64,000 nucleotides of DNA from CAMTWB01 sp037441775 (GTDB lineage: Bacteria; Desulfobacterota; Syntrophia; Syntrophales; CAMTWB01). The stretch is taken from positions 23,052-87,051 of the forward strand of contig JBBIRO010000009.1 in NCBI GenBank assembly GCA_037441775.1, given 5' to 3'. The notes under the pieces are model-generated. The model was not told the origin of the DNA and made no database searches. It saw nothing but the letters and a program-made list of their open reading frames with translations. A program made the position numbers and the translations under genes. This document shows, piece by piece, positions 35,639 to 43,919 of this stretch (the first letter of the stretch is position 1; each line of letters starts with the position of its first letter).

Positions 35639-36982
35639 ATGACCAGGATATTATTAATCGGCAACGGGGCCAGGGAGCACGCCTTGGCCGAAGCGATAAT
35701 GAGATCAAAGCGCAGCCCGCGCCTTTTTGCCTGCATGAAGGCAAAAAACCCCGGCATCGCCGCTATCGCGGAAGCTGTAAAGCTGGGCGACTACGCGGAT
35801 ATCGCTGCCATCACGGCCTTTGCCCGGGCTTCACGGGTGGATTTCGCCCTGGTTGGGCCGGAAGAGCCGCTTAATAACGGCGTGGTTGATGCCTTAAGGG
35901 AGGACGGCATCCCGGCCGTCGGCCCCAGCAGGACCCTGGCCCGGCTGGAAACCTCCAAATCCTTTACCCGGGATTTGCTTGCGAAATATGAGATACCGGG
36001 CAACATCAAATACCGGGTTTTCACCGATATGACGGGGGTGGCGGAATTTCTTGACTCTATCCCTGAGGTGGTGATCAAACCGGATGGATTGACCGGCGGC
36101 AAGGGGGTTTTGGTACAGGGGGAACATTTTCACAGCCGGCAGGAGGCCATAGCGGCCTGTCGGCAGATTTTATCCCGGCACCCCCGGTTGATAATAGAAG
36201 AGAAGCTTGACGGCGAAGAATTTTCTCTCCAGTGCTTCTGCGACGGCCGCCATGTCCTGGCGATGCCCGCCGTACAGGATCACAAGCGCCGCTTTGCCGA
36301 TGATACCGGGCCAAATACGGGGGGAATGGGTTCATATTCAATGGCCGACCACTCTCTGCCCTTTTTAACCGGCTCCGAGAGCGCCGAGGGGCTGGCCATT
36401 ACCACAAGGGTGGCGGCGGCCCTCTACCAGGAAACCGGAGAGTATTACCGGGGAATCATGTACGGCGGGTTCATGGTTACTAAAGACGGGGTGCGCTTGC
36501 TGGAGTACAACGCCCGCTTCGGTGATCCGGAGGCGATGAACGTTCTGCCCCTGCTTAAGACTGACATTGTTGACGTTTGCCGGGCCATAATCGAAGGCAC
36601 GCTGGAGAAGATGGAGGTCATATGGGAAAATAAGGCCACCGTATGCAAGTATCTGGTGCCGAAAAATTACGGTCTGGCCGATGATGCGAAAGCCCCGTCG
36701 GTTTCAGGCGATGACCGGCGGATCGTTATCGGCGACACTGGTCAGGCAAGATTGTATTTCTCGGCGGTGGATCAGAGGGACGACGGTCTATATTTGACCA
36801 GCTCCCGGGCGGTGGGCCTGGTTGGGATTGCCGCAACGCTGGCAGAGGCGGAGAGGATCGCCGAGGATGCGGCCGGGGCCGTCCGCGGCGGGGTCGATCA
36901 TCGTCGGGATATCGGATGCGCTTCTCTTATTGAAAAACGCATCCGCCACATGGAAAAGCTTATAGGACATGCTCCCCGATGA
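35639..36982 (+). CDS. purD: Phosphoribosylamine-glycine ligase
   Basis: Joins phosphoribosylamine and glycine with ATP, step two of purine synthesis. 447 residues of the ATP-grasp family: N-terminal LLIGNGAREHALAEAI, ATP-binding VVIKPDGLTGGKGVLV, and metal-site LLEYNARFGDPEAMNVL. Slightly longer than the usual 420-430. SD AAGGAG. The purH start lies 47 bases downstream, so the two form an operon. Confidence 0.94.
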   Translation: MTRILLIGNGAREHALAEAIMRSKRSPRLFACMKAKNPGIAAIAEAVKLGDYADIAAITAFARASRVDFALVGPEEPLNNGVVDALREDGIPAVGPSRTLARLETSKSFTRDLLAKYEIPGNIKYRVFTDMTGVAEFLDSIPEVVIKPDGLTGGKGVLVQGEHFHSRQEAIAACRQILSRHPRLIIEEKLDGEEFSLQCFCDGRHVLAMPAVQDHKRRFADDTGPNTGGMGSYSMADHSLPFLTGSESAEGLAITTRVAAALYQETGEYYRGIMYGGFMVTKDGVRLLEYNARFGDPEAMNVLPLLKTDIVDVCRAIIEGTLEKMEVIWENKATVCKYLVPKNYGLADDAKAPSVSGDDRRIVIGDTGQARLYFSAVDQRDDGLYLTSSRAVGLVGIAATLAEAERIAEDAAGAVRGGVDHRRDIGCASLIEKRIRHMEKLIGHAPR

Positions 36983-37029
36983 TTTTGAATGATGAGCAAA
37001 TCGTAAACGTCATATTGAAAGGAAAAAAA

Positions 37030-38598
37030 ATGAAAACCAATACAATTAAAAGGGCTTTGATCAGCGTAACCGACAAGGCGGGAATAGCTGAATTTGCGAA
37101 GGAACTAAAAAAGTACGGGGTGGAGATCCTCTCCACTGGCGGCACGGCTACCCACTTGCGCCAAAACGGCATCGAGGTGGTGGACGTATCGGACTACACC
37201 GGCTTTCCGGAGATGATGGACGGCCGTCTCAAGACGCTCCACCCGGCCATTCATGGCGGTATTCTTGCCGAGCGGGACAAGGATGATCATCTTAAATCGC
37301 TTTTTGAACACAGGATAGGGCTCATCGACATGGTGGTCATCAACCTCTATCGCTTTGAAGAGACCGTGGCCAAACCCGGGGTAACCCTGGCGCACGCCAT
37401 TGAAAATATCGACATCGGCGGGCCAACGATGCTCCGAGCGGCGGCTAAGAACTACCGCTTCGTTACCGTCGTCACCGACCCGGCCGACTATGGCGTTATC
37501 GCAGCGGAGTTGGCCGCGGGCGGCGGGAGGATCAGCGAGACCACCAATTACAGCCTGGCCGTGAAGGTGTTCCAGCTTACCGCCCGCTACGACGGGGCAA
37601 TTTCCAATTACCTGGGCCGCTACGATGCCGCCGGAACCGAAGCCGGCCTTTTTCCGGCCACGATCAGTATGCAGTTCACCAAGGCTCAGGACCTGCGTTA
37701 CGGGGAAAATCCCCATCAGCGGGCGGCCTTTTTCCGGGAGTTGACCCCGCCTTCTCTCTCCATTGCCGCAGCCCGGCAGCTCCAGGGCAAGGAATTGTCG
37801 TACAACAACATCATGGATGCGGACGCCGCCTGGCAGATGATCTGCGATTTCACCCGGCCCGGGGCGGTTATTATCAAGCACGCCAATCCCTGCGGCGCCG
37901 CGGTATCCGATGACGTGGCCGCAGCCTATGTCAAGGCCATGGCTACCGATCCCGTTTCCGCCTTTGGCGGCATCGTGGCATTTAACCGGCCGGTTGACCG
38001 GGCCGCAGCGGAAGAGCTGGTCAAGACCTTCCTCGAGGTAATCGTTGCCCCGGAATTTAGCGCGGAGGCCCTGGCGATCCTGCAGACCAAGCAGAATGTG
38101 CGACTGCTTGCCATTCCCGGCAATCAGGCGGCCCTTGCGGGTGGTTTTGATCTGCGCCGGGTAGGAGGCGGGATTCTGCTGCAGGATCGGGATAGCGATA
38201 GCTTCGATATCAGAGAGGCCAAGGTGGTCACTAAAAGAAAGCCCACCGAGGCCGAGTATGCCGCGCTGGATTTTGCCTGGCGGGTGGTGAAACACGTCAA
38301 GTCTAACGCCATAGTAATTGCCGGCAAGGAACAACTCGTCGGAGTTGGCGCGGGCCAGATGAGCCGGGTGGATTCGGTGCGGATCGCCCGGATGAAATCT
38401 CTCCTGCCCACCCGGGGCTGTGTTTTGGCCTCCGATGCCTTCTTCCCCTTCCGCGACGGGCTGGACATGGCGGCCGAAGCGGGGATTACGGCGGTCATCG
38501 AGCCGGGAGAGTCGCTAAGGGACGCCGAGGTCATCCAGGCCGCCGACGAGCATAATATGGCAATGATCTTCACGGGCCGAAGGCACTTCAAGCACTGA
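37030..38598 (+). CDS. purH: AICAR transformylase/IMP cyclohydrolase
   Basis: Bifunctional enzyme for the last two purine steps. 522 residues: N-terminal cyclohydrolase (KRALISVTDKAGIAEFAKEL, GGTATHLRQNGI, DGRLKTLHPAIHGG) and C-terminal transformylase (RYGENPHQRAAF, KHANPCGAAV, SDAFFPFRDGLDMAAE). ATG 37030 is chosen: AAAGGAAAAA precedes it and the family starts there. An earlier in-frame ATG would extend 17 residues with no homology. Confidence 0.96.
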   Translation: MKTNTIKRALISVTDKAGIAEFAKELKKYGVEILSTGGTATHLRQNGIEVVDVSDYTGFPEMMDGRLKTLHPAIHGGILAERDKDDHLKSLFEHRIGLIDMVVINLYRFEETVAKPGVTLAHAIENIDIGGPTMLRAAAKNYRFVTVVTDPADYGVIAAELAAGGGRISETTNYSLAVKVFQLTARYDGAISNYLGRYDAAGTEAGLFPATISMQFTKAQDLRYGENPHQRAAFFRELTPPSLSIAAARQLQGKELSYNNIMDADAAWQMICDFTRPGAVIIKHANPCGAAVSDDVAAAYVKAMATDPVSAFGGIVAFNRPVDRAAAEELVKTFLEVIVAPEFSAEALAILQTKQNVRLLAIPGNQAALAGGFDLRRVGGGILLQDRDSDSFDIREAKVVTKRKPTEAEYAALDFAWRVVKHVKSNAIVIAGKEQLVGVGAGQMSRVDSVRIARMKSLLPTRGCVLASDAFFPFRDGLDMAAEAGITAVIEPGESLRDAEVIQAADEHNMAMIFTGRRHFKH

Positions 38599-38723
38599 GT
38601 GCCCCGATAGGCGCTGGGGATTCCAAAACTCTGCCTGCTACATTAAAGAGATAACGGCTCAGCTTGTTGAGACTTTCAGCCTTTGAAGGGTGAACTTAAT
38701 CAAGGCGAGATAAAACCCCTTAA

Positions 38724-38767
38724 GACGCGGGCCGGGGCGAATAACTGTTCGCCCCGGCTATCGCGTC
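38724..38767 (+). terminator. Long hairpin downstream of purH
   Basis: Arms GACGCG..CCGGGGCGAA and TTCGCCCCGG..CGCGTC pair around a 6-base loop. There is no T-run, so Rho-independent termination is uncertain; it could stabilise the 3' end of the purDH transcript. Confidence 0.45.
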
Positions 38768-38842
38768 ATGGTCTTGCGGGGCGCGTTTCTTCGTTTTCAA
38801 ATCCTGCCGCCTATCCTGGTTTAAGTGCTTACAATAAAAGTA

Positions 38843-39850
38843 ATGACGCTTCTTCTTAGAATAAAAAAAACGGCCATCGAGCCGGAAAAAATCGCCCAGG
38901 CGGCGGCGGTGATCAAACGGGGAGGGCTGGTGGCCTTCCCCACCGAAACCGTCTATGGCCTGGGGGCTGATGCCTTCAACCCGGAGGCGGTTAAACGGAT
39001 CTATGCCGTCAAGGGCCGGCCGGTTGACAACCCCTTGATTGTCCACATTGCCGATTTGGCAAAAATCAATTCATTGGTGCGTCTGCTGCCCCCGGAGGCA
39101 GGCGTCTTGTGTGCGCGATTCTGGCCGGGTCCCCTGACGCTGGTTTTGGATCGGAGGGAGCATCTGCCGCCCGAAGTATCCGCCGGCCTCTCCACGGTTG
39201 CCATCCGGATGCCGGACAATCCCATTGCCCTTGCCCTCATCCGGGCAGCGGGAACTCCGCTTGTTGCTCCTTCGGCGAACCTTTCTTCCCGTCCCAGTCC
39301 CACCCAGGCCAGGCATGTCATGGAAGACCTGGCAGGGCTAATCGATTTGATCATCGACGGCGGGAAAACGGCCATTGGCATGGAATCAACCGTGGTTGAT
39401 TTTACCTCCGGACCCCCGCGGATTCTCAGGCCGGGAGCAATAACGGCACAGGATATTGAAGCTGCGATCGGTCCGCTTGCTTTAGGCGGGGGAAAAAGCG
39501 TGCGGCCTAAATCCCCGGGCATGAAATATCGCCATTACGCCCCCCGCACCCGGTTCATTCTGGTTGAAGGGGAAAATTTTCGACACGATATCCGCCAGTT
39601 GATTGCGCAAGCGGCGAAGGGAAAAAAGATTGCTGTAATTACCTTCCGGCAAGAATCGAGCTACGAAGACTGTCTGGTCGTCCACGCCGGCAGCAGCTCC
39701 CGGACGGTTGCCCGCCGCCTCTTTGAGATCTTTCGCGACCTGGACAACAGGGGGATGGATTTAATAATCGCCGAACCCTATCCGGCGACGGACGGCCTGG
39801 ATATGATGATTTGGGACCGGCTGAAGAAAGCGGCCGGGACGGGAAATTGA
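38843..39850 (+). CDS. L-threonylcarbamoyladenylate synthase, Sua5 type
   Basis: Makes threonylcarbamoyl-AMP for t6A37 of tRNA. 335 residues: N-terminal YrdC domain (KRGGLVAFPTETVYGLGADAF, KGRPVDNPLIVHI, VAPSANLSSRPSPT) and the C-terminal Sua5 domain (SPGMKYRHYAPRTRFILVEG onward). ATG 38843 fits the family; a GTG at 38825 would add six residues. Neither has a strong ribosome site. MtaB, encoded in this window, acts on the t6A this pathway makes. Confidence 0.9.
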   Translation: MTLLLRIKKTAIEPEKIAQAAAVIKRGGLVAFPTETVYGLGADAFNPEAVKRIYAVKGRPVDNPLIVHIADLAKINSLVRLLPPEAGVLCARFWPGPLTLVLDRREHLPPEVSAGLSTVAIRMPDNPIALALIRAAGTPLVAPSANLSSRPSPTQARHVMEDLAGLIDLIIDGGKTAIGMESTVVDFTSGPPRILRPGAITAQDIEAAIGPLALGGGKSVRPKSPGMKYRHYAPRTRFILVEGENFRHDIRQLIAQAAKGKKIAVITFRQESSYEDCLVVHAGSSSRTVARRLFEIFRDLDNRGMDLIIAEPYPATDGLDMMIWDRLKKAAGTGN

Positions 39851-39889
39851 CAGCAAACTAACGTTATTCCATAAAAAAAGGAGATTAAC

Positions 39890-40342
39890 ATGAGCGAACA
39901 AACAGCCGCTGCGGTTAAGGCCATAAAAGAAGGAATGAACTGTTGCCAGGCAATCATCACCAGCTATGGGCCGTCGTTGGGTTTAACGTTTGATGCCACC
40001 GTAAAATTAGGCTCCGCGTTTGGCGGCGGCCTGGGACGTACCGGAGAGGTTTGCGGCGCCCTCACCGGCGCAACAATGGTGCTGGGCTTGAAGTACGGCC
40101 CGCTTGATGCAAAAAATCCCAAGGCCCGGGATCGCGTCTATGCCCTGACCCAGGAGCTCTTGGCCAACTTCCGCCGGCGCCGGGGTGAAGTCACCTGCCG
40201 TAAGTTGCTCAACTGCGACATCAGCAGCGCTGATGGTTACGCCAAAGCGATAGACAGCGGCCTCTTAAAAAATCTCTGCCCGCTATTGGTTCAGGATGCA
40301 GCCGAGATTCTGGAGGGCATAATGGTCCGGGAAACCAAGTAG
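39890..40342 (+). CDS. C_GCAxxG_C_C family redox-type protein
   Basis: 150 residues. The family's spaced cysteines are seen: NCCQAI, a GSAFGGGLGRTGEVCGALTGA core, CRKLLNCD and NLCPLL. Members are found mainly in anaerobes and are annotated as putative redox-active or metal-binding proteins; no reaction is established. AAAAAAGGAG precedes the ATG. Neighbours are a Sua5-type gene and mpg, neither informative about its job. Confidence 0.8.
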   Translation: MSEQTAAAVKAIKEGMNCCQAIITSYGPSLGLTFDATVKLGSAFGGGLGRTGEVCGALTGATMVLGLKYGPLDAKNPKARDRVYALTQELLANFRRRRGEVTCRKLLNCDISSADGYAKAIDSGLLKNLCPLLVQDAAEILEGIMVRETK

Positions 40343-40447
40343 GAAGGATATGTCCAGCGCATCGATCTCTACAGCTACTCTAAATCTTTTAAATGAGAAA
40401 GACCCGGCGGGGGTTGTTTTACGTAAGCGGGGGGCGGGAGAGACCAG

Positions 40448-41050
40448 ATGAATTGTCGGAGCGGCAATAAGCTGCCGGAGCAATTTTATGCCCGTCCTGA
40501 TGTTGAGCGCATCAGCCGGGAGTTGCTGGGGATGCATCTCTTTACGATGATCGAGGGGGAAATCACCGGAGGGATCATCCGGGAAACGGAAGCCTACGGT
40601 GGCACTTTGGACCGGGCCTGTCATGCCTATGGGGAGCGCCGCACCCGCCGCACGGAAATCATGTATGCCTCCGGCGGCGTAGCGTACGTTTACCGCTGCT
40701 ACGGAATCCACTGGCTGCTCAATGTTGTGACCAATGGCCCCCAGATTCCCGAGGCCATACTGATCCGGGCTGTTGAACCAACAGACGGTCTCGAAGTCAT
40801 GATGCGGCGTCGCGGTAAATTTGCCGGCTCATTAACGGTGGGACCGGGAAATTTGACCCGGGCAATGGGCATAGACGGTAAATTAAACGGCGCCAGTCTC
40901 CAGGGGCCGCAAATCTGGATCGAGGATCGAGGCCTGCAACCCCCACCGGATCAAATAATGGCCGGTCCGCGGATAGGAGTCGCTTATGCCGGAGCCGACG
41001 CCTTGCGTCCCTGGCGTTTTTGGGTCAAGGGCATAATTCACGACCTCTAA
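40448..41050 (+). CDS. DNA-3-methyladenine glycosylase (Mpg/AAG type)
   Basis: Removes alkylated and deaminated purines from DNA. 200 residues of the AAG fold: N-terminal FYARPDVERISRELLG, catalytic region IIRETEAYGG, YVYRCYGIHWLLNVV with the intercalating Tyr region, ILIRAVEP and VGPGNLTRAMGI. SD GGGAGAG. Convergent with the nitroreductase gene. Confidence 0.92.
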   Translation: MNCRSGNKLPEQFYARPDVERISRELLGMHLFTMIEGEITGGIIRETEAYGGTLDRACHAYGERRTRRTEIMYASGGVAYVYRCYGIHWLLNVVTNGPQIPEAILIRAVEPTDGLEVMMRRRGKFAGSLTVGPGNLTRAMGIDGKLNGASLQGPQIWIEDRGLQPPPDQIMAGPRIGVAYAGADALRPWRFWVKGIIHDL

Positions 41051-41088
41051 GCGAGGGGAAGGCGGACTTTCCACACTGTCGTCATAAC

Positions 41089-41910
41089 CTAGCGCCAGGT
41101 AATCCGGGGGGAAAGGCGCAGCGGCAGCCGCTCGTAGTTGAATTTTGGATAGCCAAGCATCAGGCCGCCAAAGCACTGATGGCCGGGCGGCAGTTGGAGG
41201 GCCTCCCCCAGAGGAGGGAAGAAATTAGCCGCCGCCATAAAATAGCCGGCCCAACATCCGCCTAAGCCCAGGGTAGGGGCGGCCAGTTCGAGATAGGTCA
41301 GGGCAATGATAGCGGCCGCCGGAGCCATCCGGTTGTCCTTATGGGCATAGGCGACGATCAAAACTGGGGCCTGGCGCAGAAATACGTCCCGGCCTGATTC
41401 CCAGCCGGCCAATGCCCGGTCCATATTCATGGCCAGGGCGTATTCAGTCATATTATCCCGCATCCATTTCATCCAGTCCGCCACGATCGCGGAAAGCCGA
41501 TGGAGTTCCTCCCGGTCGGTTAAAACCAGCCACTCGACACATTGGGAGTTGCGGCCGGTCGGGGCGTAGCGGGCCAGTTCAATGAGCTGCTGGATGGTTT
41601 CCCTGGGCACGGTCTGTTTTTTATAGGCCCTGATTGAGCGGCGCGACCGCAGGAAATGCTCGCAGCTCTCCGCGGACAACAGGAGGTCTTTGCGGACAGG
41701 AGGACATTTTTCCACCGGCATTTCCCGGTGGGTAAGGCTTGCCGTAGGGCAAACCACTACACAATGGCCGCAACGGATGCACAATGCATCAGCGCCGGCA
41801 ATGGGGCTGGGATACTCGCCCGGAGCATGTGCGATCAGCGCCGCCGGACAGGAGGCCGCACATCGGCCATCCTGCGTGCATGTTTGCTTATTAATTTCAA
41901 GTAGTTTCAA
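41089..41910 (-). CDS. Ferredoxin-nitroreductase fusion protein
   Basis: 273 residues. The N-terminal domain holds two 4Fe-4S motifs (CTQDGRCAASCP near 11-22 and CIRCGHCVVVCP near 44-55). The C-terminal nitroreductase FMN domain includes RRSIRAYK and ARYAPTGRNSQ. Start is TTG at 41910, 7 bases behind AAGGAGG, with no ATG alternative keeping the first Cys. It likely uses reduced ferredoxin-type centres to reduce an unknown substrate. It follows the MFS transporter gene by 24 bases, suggesting an operon. Confidence 0.88.
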   Translation of the reverse strand: MKLLEINKQTCTQDGRCAASCPAALIAHAPGEYPSPIAGADALCIRCGHCVVVCPTASLTHREMPVEKCPPVRKDLLLSAESCEHFLRSRRSIRAYKKQTVPRETIQQLIELARYAPTGRNSQCVEWLVLTDREELHRLSAIVADWMKWMRDNMTEYALAMNMDRALAGWESGRDVFLRQAPVLIVAYAHKDNRMAPAAAIIALTYLELAAPTLGLGGCWAGYFMAAANFFPPLGEALQLPPGHQCFGGLMLGYPKFNYERLPLRLSPRITWR

Positions 41911-41934
41911 TTGTAAACCTCCTTTTGGCCATTC

Positions 41935-43146
41935 CTACTGTTTTGTTTCCTGGCTTTTAGTGCACCTGATGAGGTTAACTATCCCCAATGCCATAAACAC
42001 AATCACCATCGCTGAAAAAACATATACCATTTCCAATTTCCACATCCCCTTGATCCAGCCCGCAATATATACCGCCATTGCCCCCACGCCGAAGGTGAGG
42101 CTGAATTTGATGCCGTAGCCGGTGCTTCTAAATTGACTGGGAGTAAGTTTTGCAACCAGGGTATTTTCCACCGGCTGCATTCCTAAAGCGAAGAAGATGT
42201 AAAAAGAGGCGGCCACAACCAGCGGGATATCCGTCAAAAACGCCATTGCCAGAAGCGAGGGCAGGCCAATTAAGGTAAAGGCCAGGTAAACATGGGCAAG
42301 CTTGAACTTGTCTGATATCCAGCCGCCGAAATACTGGCCGAAAATGCCAACGGCGTAGATGAACGTAGCCAGGATAGTTGCTGCCAGGGTGGTTGCGCCC
42401 GCGACCTGGGCGAAGTTTAAGCCGCGAAAACAGTCCCACAGAAATGGGGCCCTCAATTCCAGGTAGGCGGGCAAAACCAGCGTATTCATCCGATAGACAA
42501 TGCCGCTCATGATGAGCACAAAAGCCAGCGCCAGCAGGGTTTTGATATGGACGCCGCTCTTGGCTTGGGCAATGGAGACATCCTGACCATGGACCGGGGT
42601 TTCGTCTATTTTGGTAATTCCCAAAAGCAGCCCCAGGGAAACAGAGACGATTCCGGCAATGAGATAAATCATTCGCCAGCCGACGAGCCAGTTGAAAAGC
42701 CCGGCCATCAGGGGCGCCATGGCGATGCCCGCGCTGCCGGCCGCTCCATTAATGCCCATCGCCCGGCCGCGTTCCCTTACCCCCCGGGATAACAGGGCCA
42801 ATCCCGCAGGATGATAACTGCTGATGAAAATTCCAATTATTGCCAGGGAAAAGAAAATGGTGGTGGCGGTTGTAGCAAAGGAGGTTATAATCGACCCAAC
42901 CCCGGAACCGATAAAAAAGGTGACCAGACAACGCCTGTGGCCGAAACGATCCGATATCATGCCCCAAGGCAAGGCTCCCATACCCAAAAGGAGGTACATC
43001 AGGAAGCTGATGGGCAGAACTTCGGCAAGGCTCATGTTGAGAGAGAGGGTAAGAGGGATGGCTAAAGCAGGAAAAATGAGTTCAAAAAAATGGTTATAGA
43101 AATGGGCGATGCTGGTATAAATAACGATTTTCTTTTCGTTGTTCAT
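41935..43146 (-). CDS. Major facilitator superfamily transporter
   Basis: 403 residues with twelve predicted membrane helices. The loop 2-3 motif is seen as GMISDRFGHRRCLV and the corresponding second-half motif as GGWISDKFKLAHVYLA. Substrate unknown. GGAG precedes the ATG. Probably co-transcribed with the ferredoxin-nitroreductase. Confidence 0.88.
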   Translation of the reverse strand: MNNEKKIVIYTSIAHFYNHFFELIFPALAIPLTLSLNMSLAEVLPISFLMYLLLGMGALPWGMISDRFGHRRCLVTFFIGSGVGSIITSFATTATTIFFSLAIIGIFISSYHPAGLALLSRGVRERGRAMGINGAAGSAGIAMAPLMAGLFNWLVGWRMIYLIAGIVSVSLGLLLGITKIDETPVHGQDVSIAQAKSGVHIKTLLALAFVLIMSGIVYRMNTLVLPAYLELRAPFLWDCFRGLNFAQVAGATTLAATILATFIYAVGIFGQYFGGWISDKFKLAHVYLAFTLIGLPSLLAMAFLTDIPLVVAASFYIFFALGMQPVENTLVAKLTPSQFRSTGYGIKFSLTFGVGAMAVYIAGWIKGMWKLEMVYVFSAMVIVFMALGIVNLIRCTKSQETKQ

Positions 43147-43263
43147 TGACTGACTCCGGTTGTTTAACTATCTCGTTTTTTTGTCCCGGGCCGCACAAAG
43201 GCAGGGCAAAGGCTTACGGCCTAAATGGGAACATGGATGCGCCGCTGTGGCGTGCGTATTCTT

Positions 43264-43839
43264 TTATGAGTTCCTCTGGTTTGCCCAGTTAACATACTGC
43301 TCAAAAAAACTCTGATATTTTCGGGGAAAATACATGTTGCCTCCGTAGTCAATGATCAGGCGTCCCTCCAGATGATCCAGTTCATGCTGCACTACCCGTG
43401 CGAGAAAACCCTGATAGCTTTTGTTGATCTTTTTACCGGCGTCATCATAGGCCCGCAGCTTGATTTCCGGAAACCGGGGTATCTCCACCTGGATCTCCGG
43501 GCAGGACAGGCAGCCTTCGGTCTGTATTTCCAATTCCCCCCTGGCCTGAGTGATTCGGGGATTAACTAGAATCGCGTAAGAATCAGGTTCCTTGGACCAG
43601 TTCCGGTCGTCTAAGCCCTTGGTTCTAAAGGCGATTATTCTCTTGTTGATCCCAATTTGCGGCGCCGCCAGACCCAGTGCGTCATCCAGTTCCAAAAATG
43701 AATCCCGCAGCGTACATATGTCCCTCCGGTCCTCGTCGGAGAAGGGGATTGCCGTCTCCAGGGAGGGCTTTCTCAAAGTTTTTGTTTCGTCCTCGTTGAT
43801 CTTAGCTTCCGTCCACAAGGTTAAAATTGGCTTGGTCAT
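43264..43839 (-). CDS. def: Peptide deformylase
   Basis: Metalloenzyme removing the N-formyl group from nascent proteins. 191 residues with all three motifs: GLAAPQIG, EGCLSCPE with the Cys ligand, and QHELDHLEG with the two His ligands and catalytic Glu. The N-terminus is somewhat longer and the loop after GLAAPQ carries a KGLDDRNW insertion. It is not next to fmt, so it may be a secondary copy, which cannot be told here. Confidence 0.9.
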   Translation of the reverse strand: MTKPILTLWTEAKINEDETKTLRKPSLETAIPFSDEDRRDICTLRDSFLELDDALGLAAPQIGINKRIIAFRTKGLDDRNWSKEPDSYAILVNPRITQARGELEIQTEGCLSCPEIQVEIPRFPEIKLRAYDDAGKKINKSYQGFLARVVQHELDHLEGRLIIDYGGNMYFPRKYQSFFEQYVNWANQRNS

Positions 43840-43919
43840 TATTTTTTGGCCTCACTAAATGATATGGGTCTGTCTTGTTTCGTAATTATAGTTGCACACT
43901 GCTGTAACGTTCTCCTTAT

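Noticed and set aside
37105..38334. 409-codon open frame antisense to purH
   Set aside because: Complement of a highly conserved gene; no ribosome site or family resemblance.
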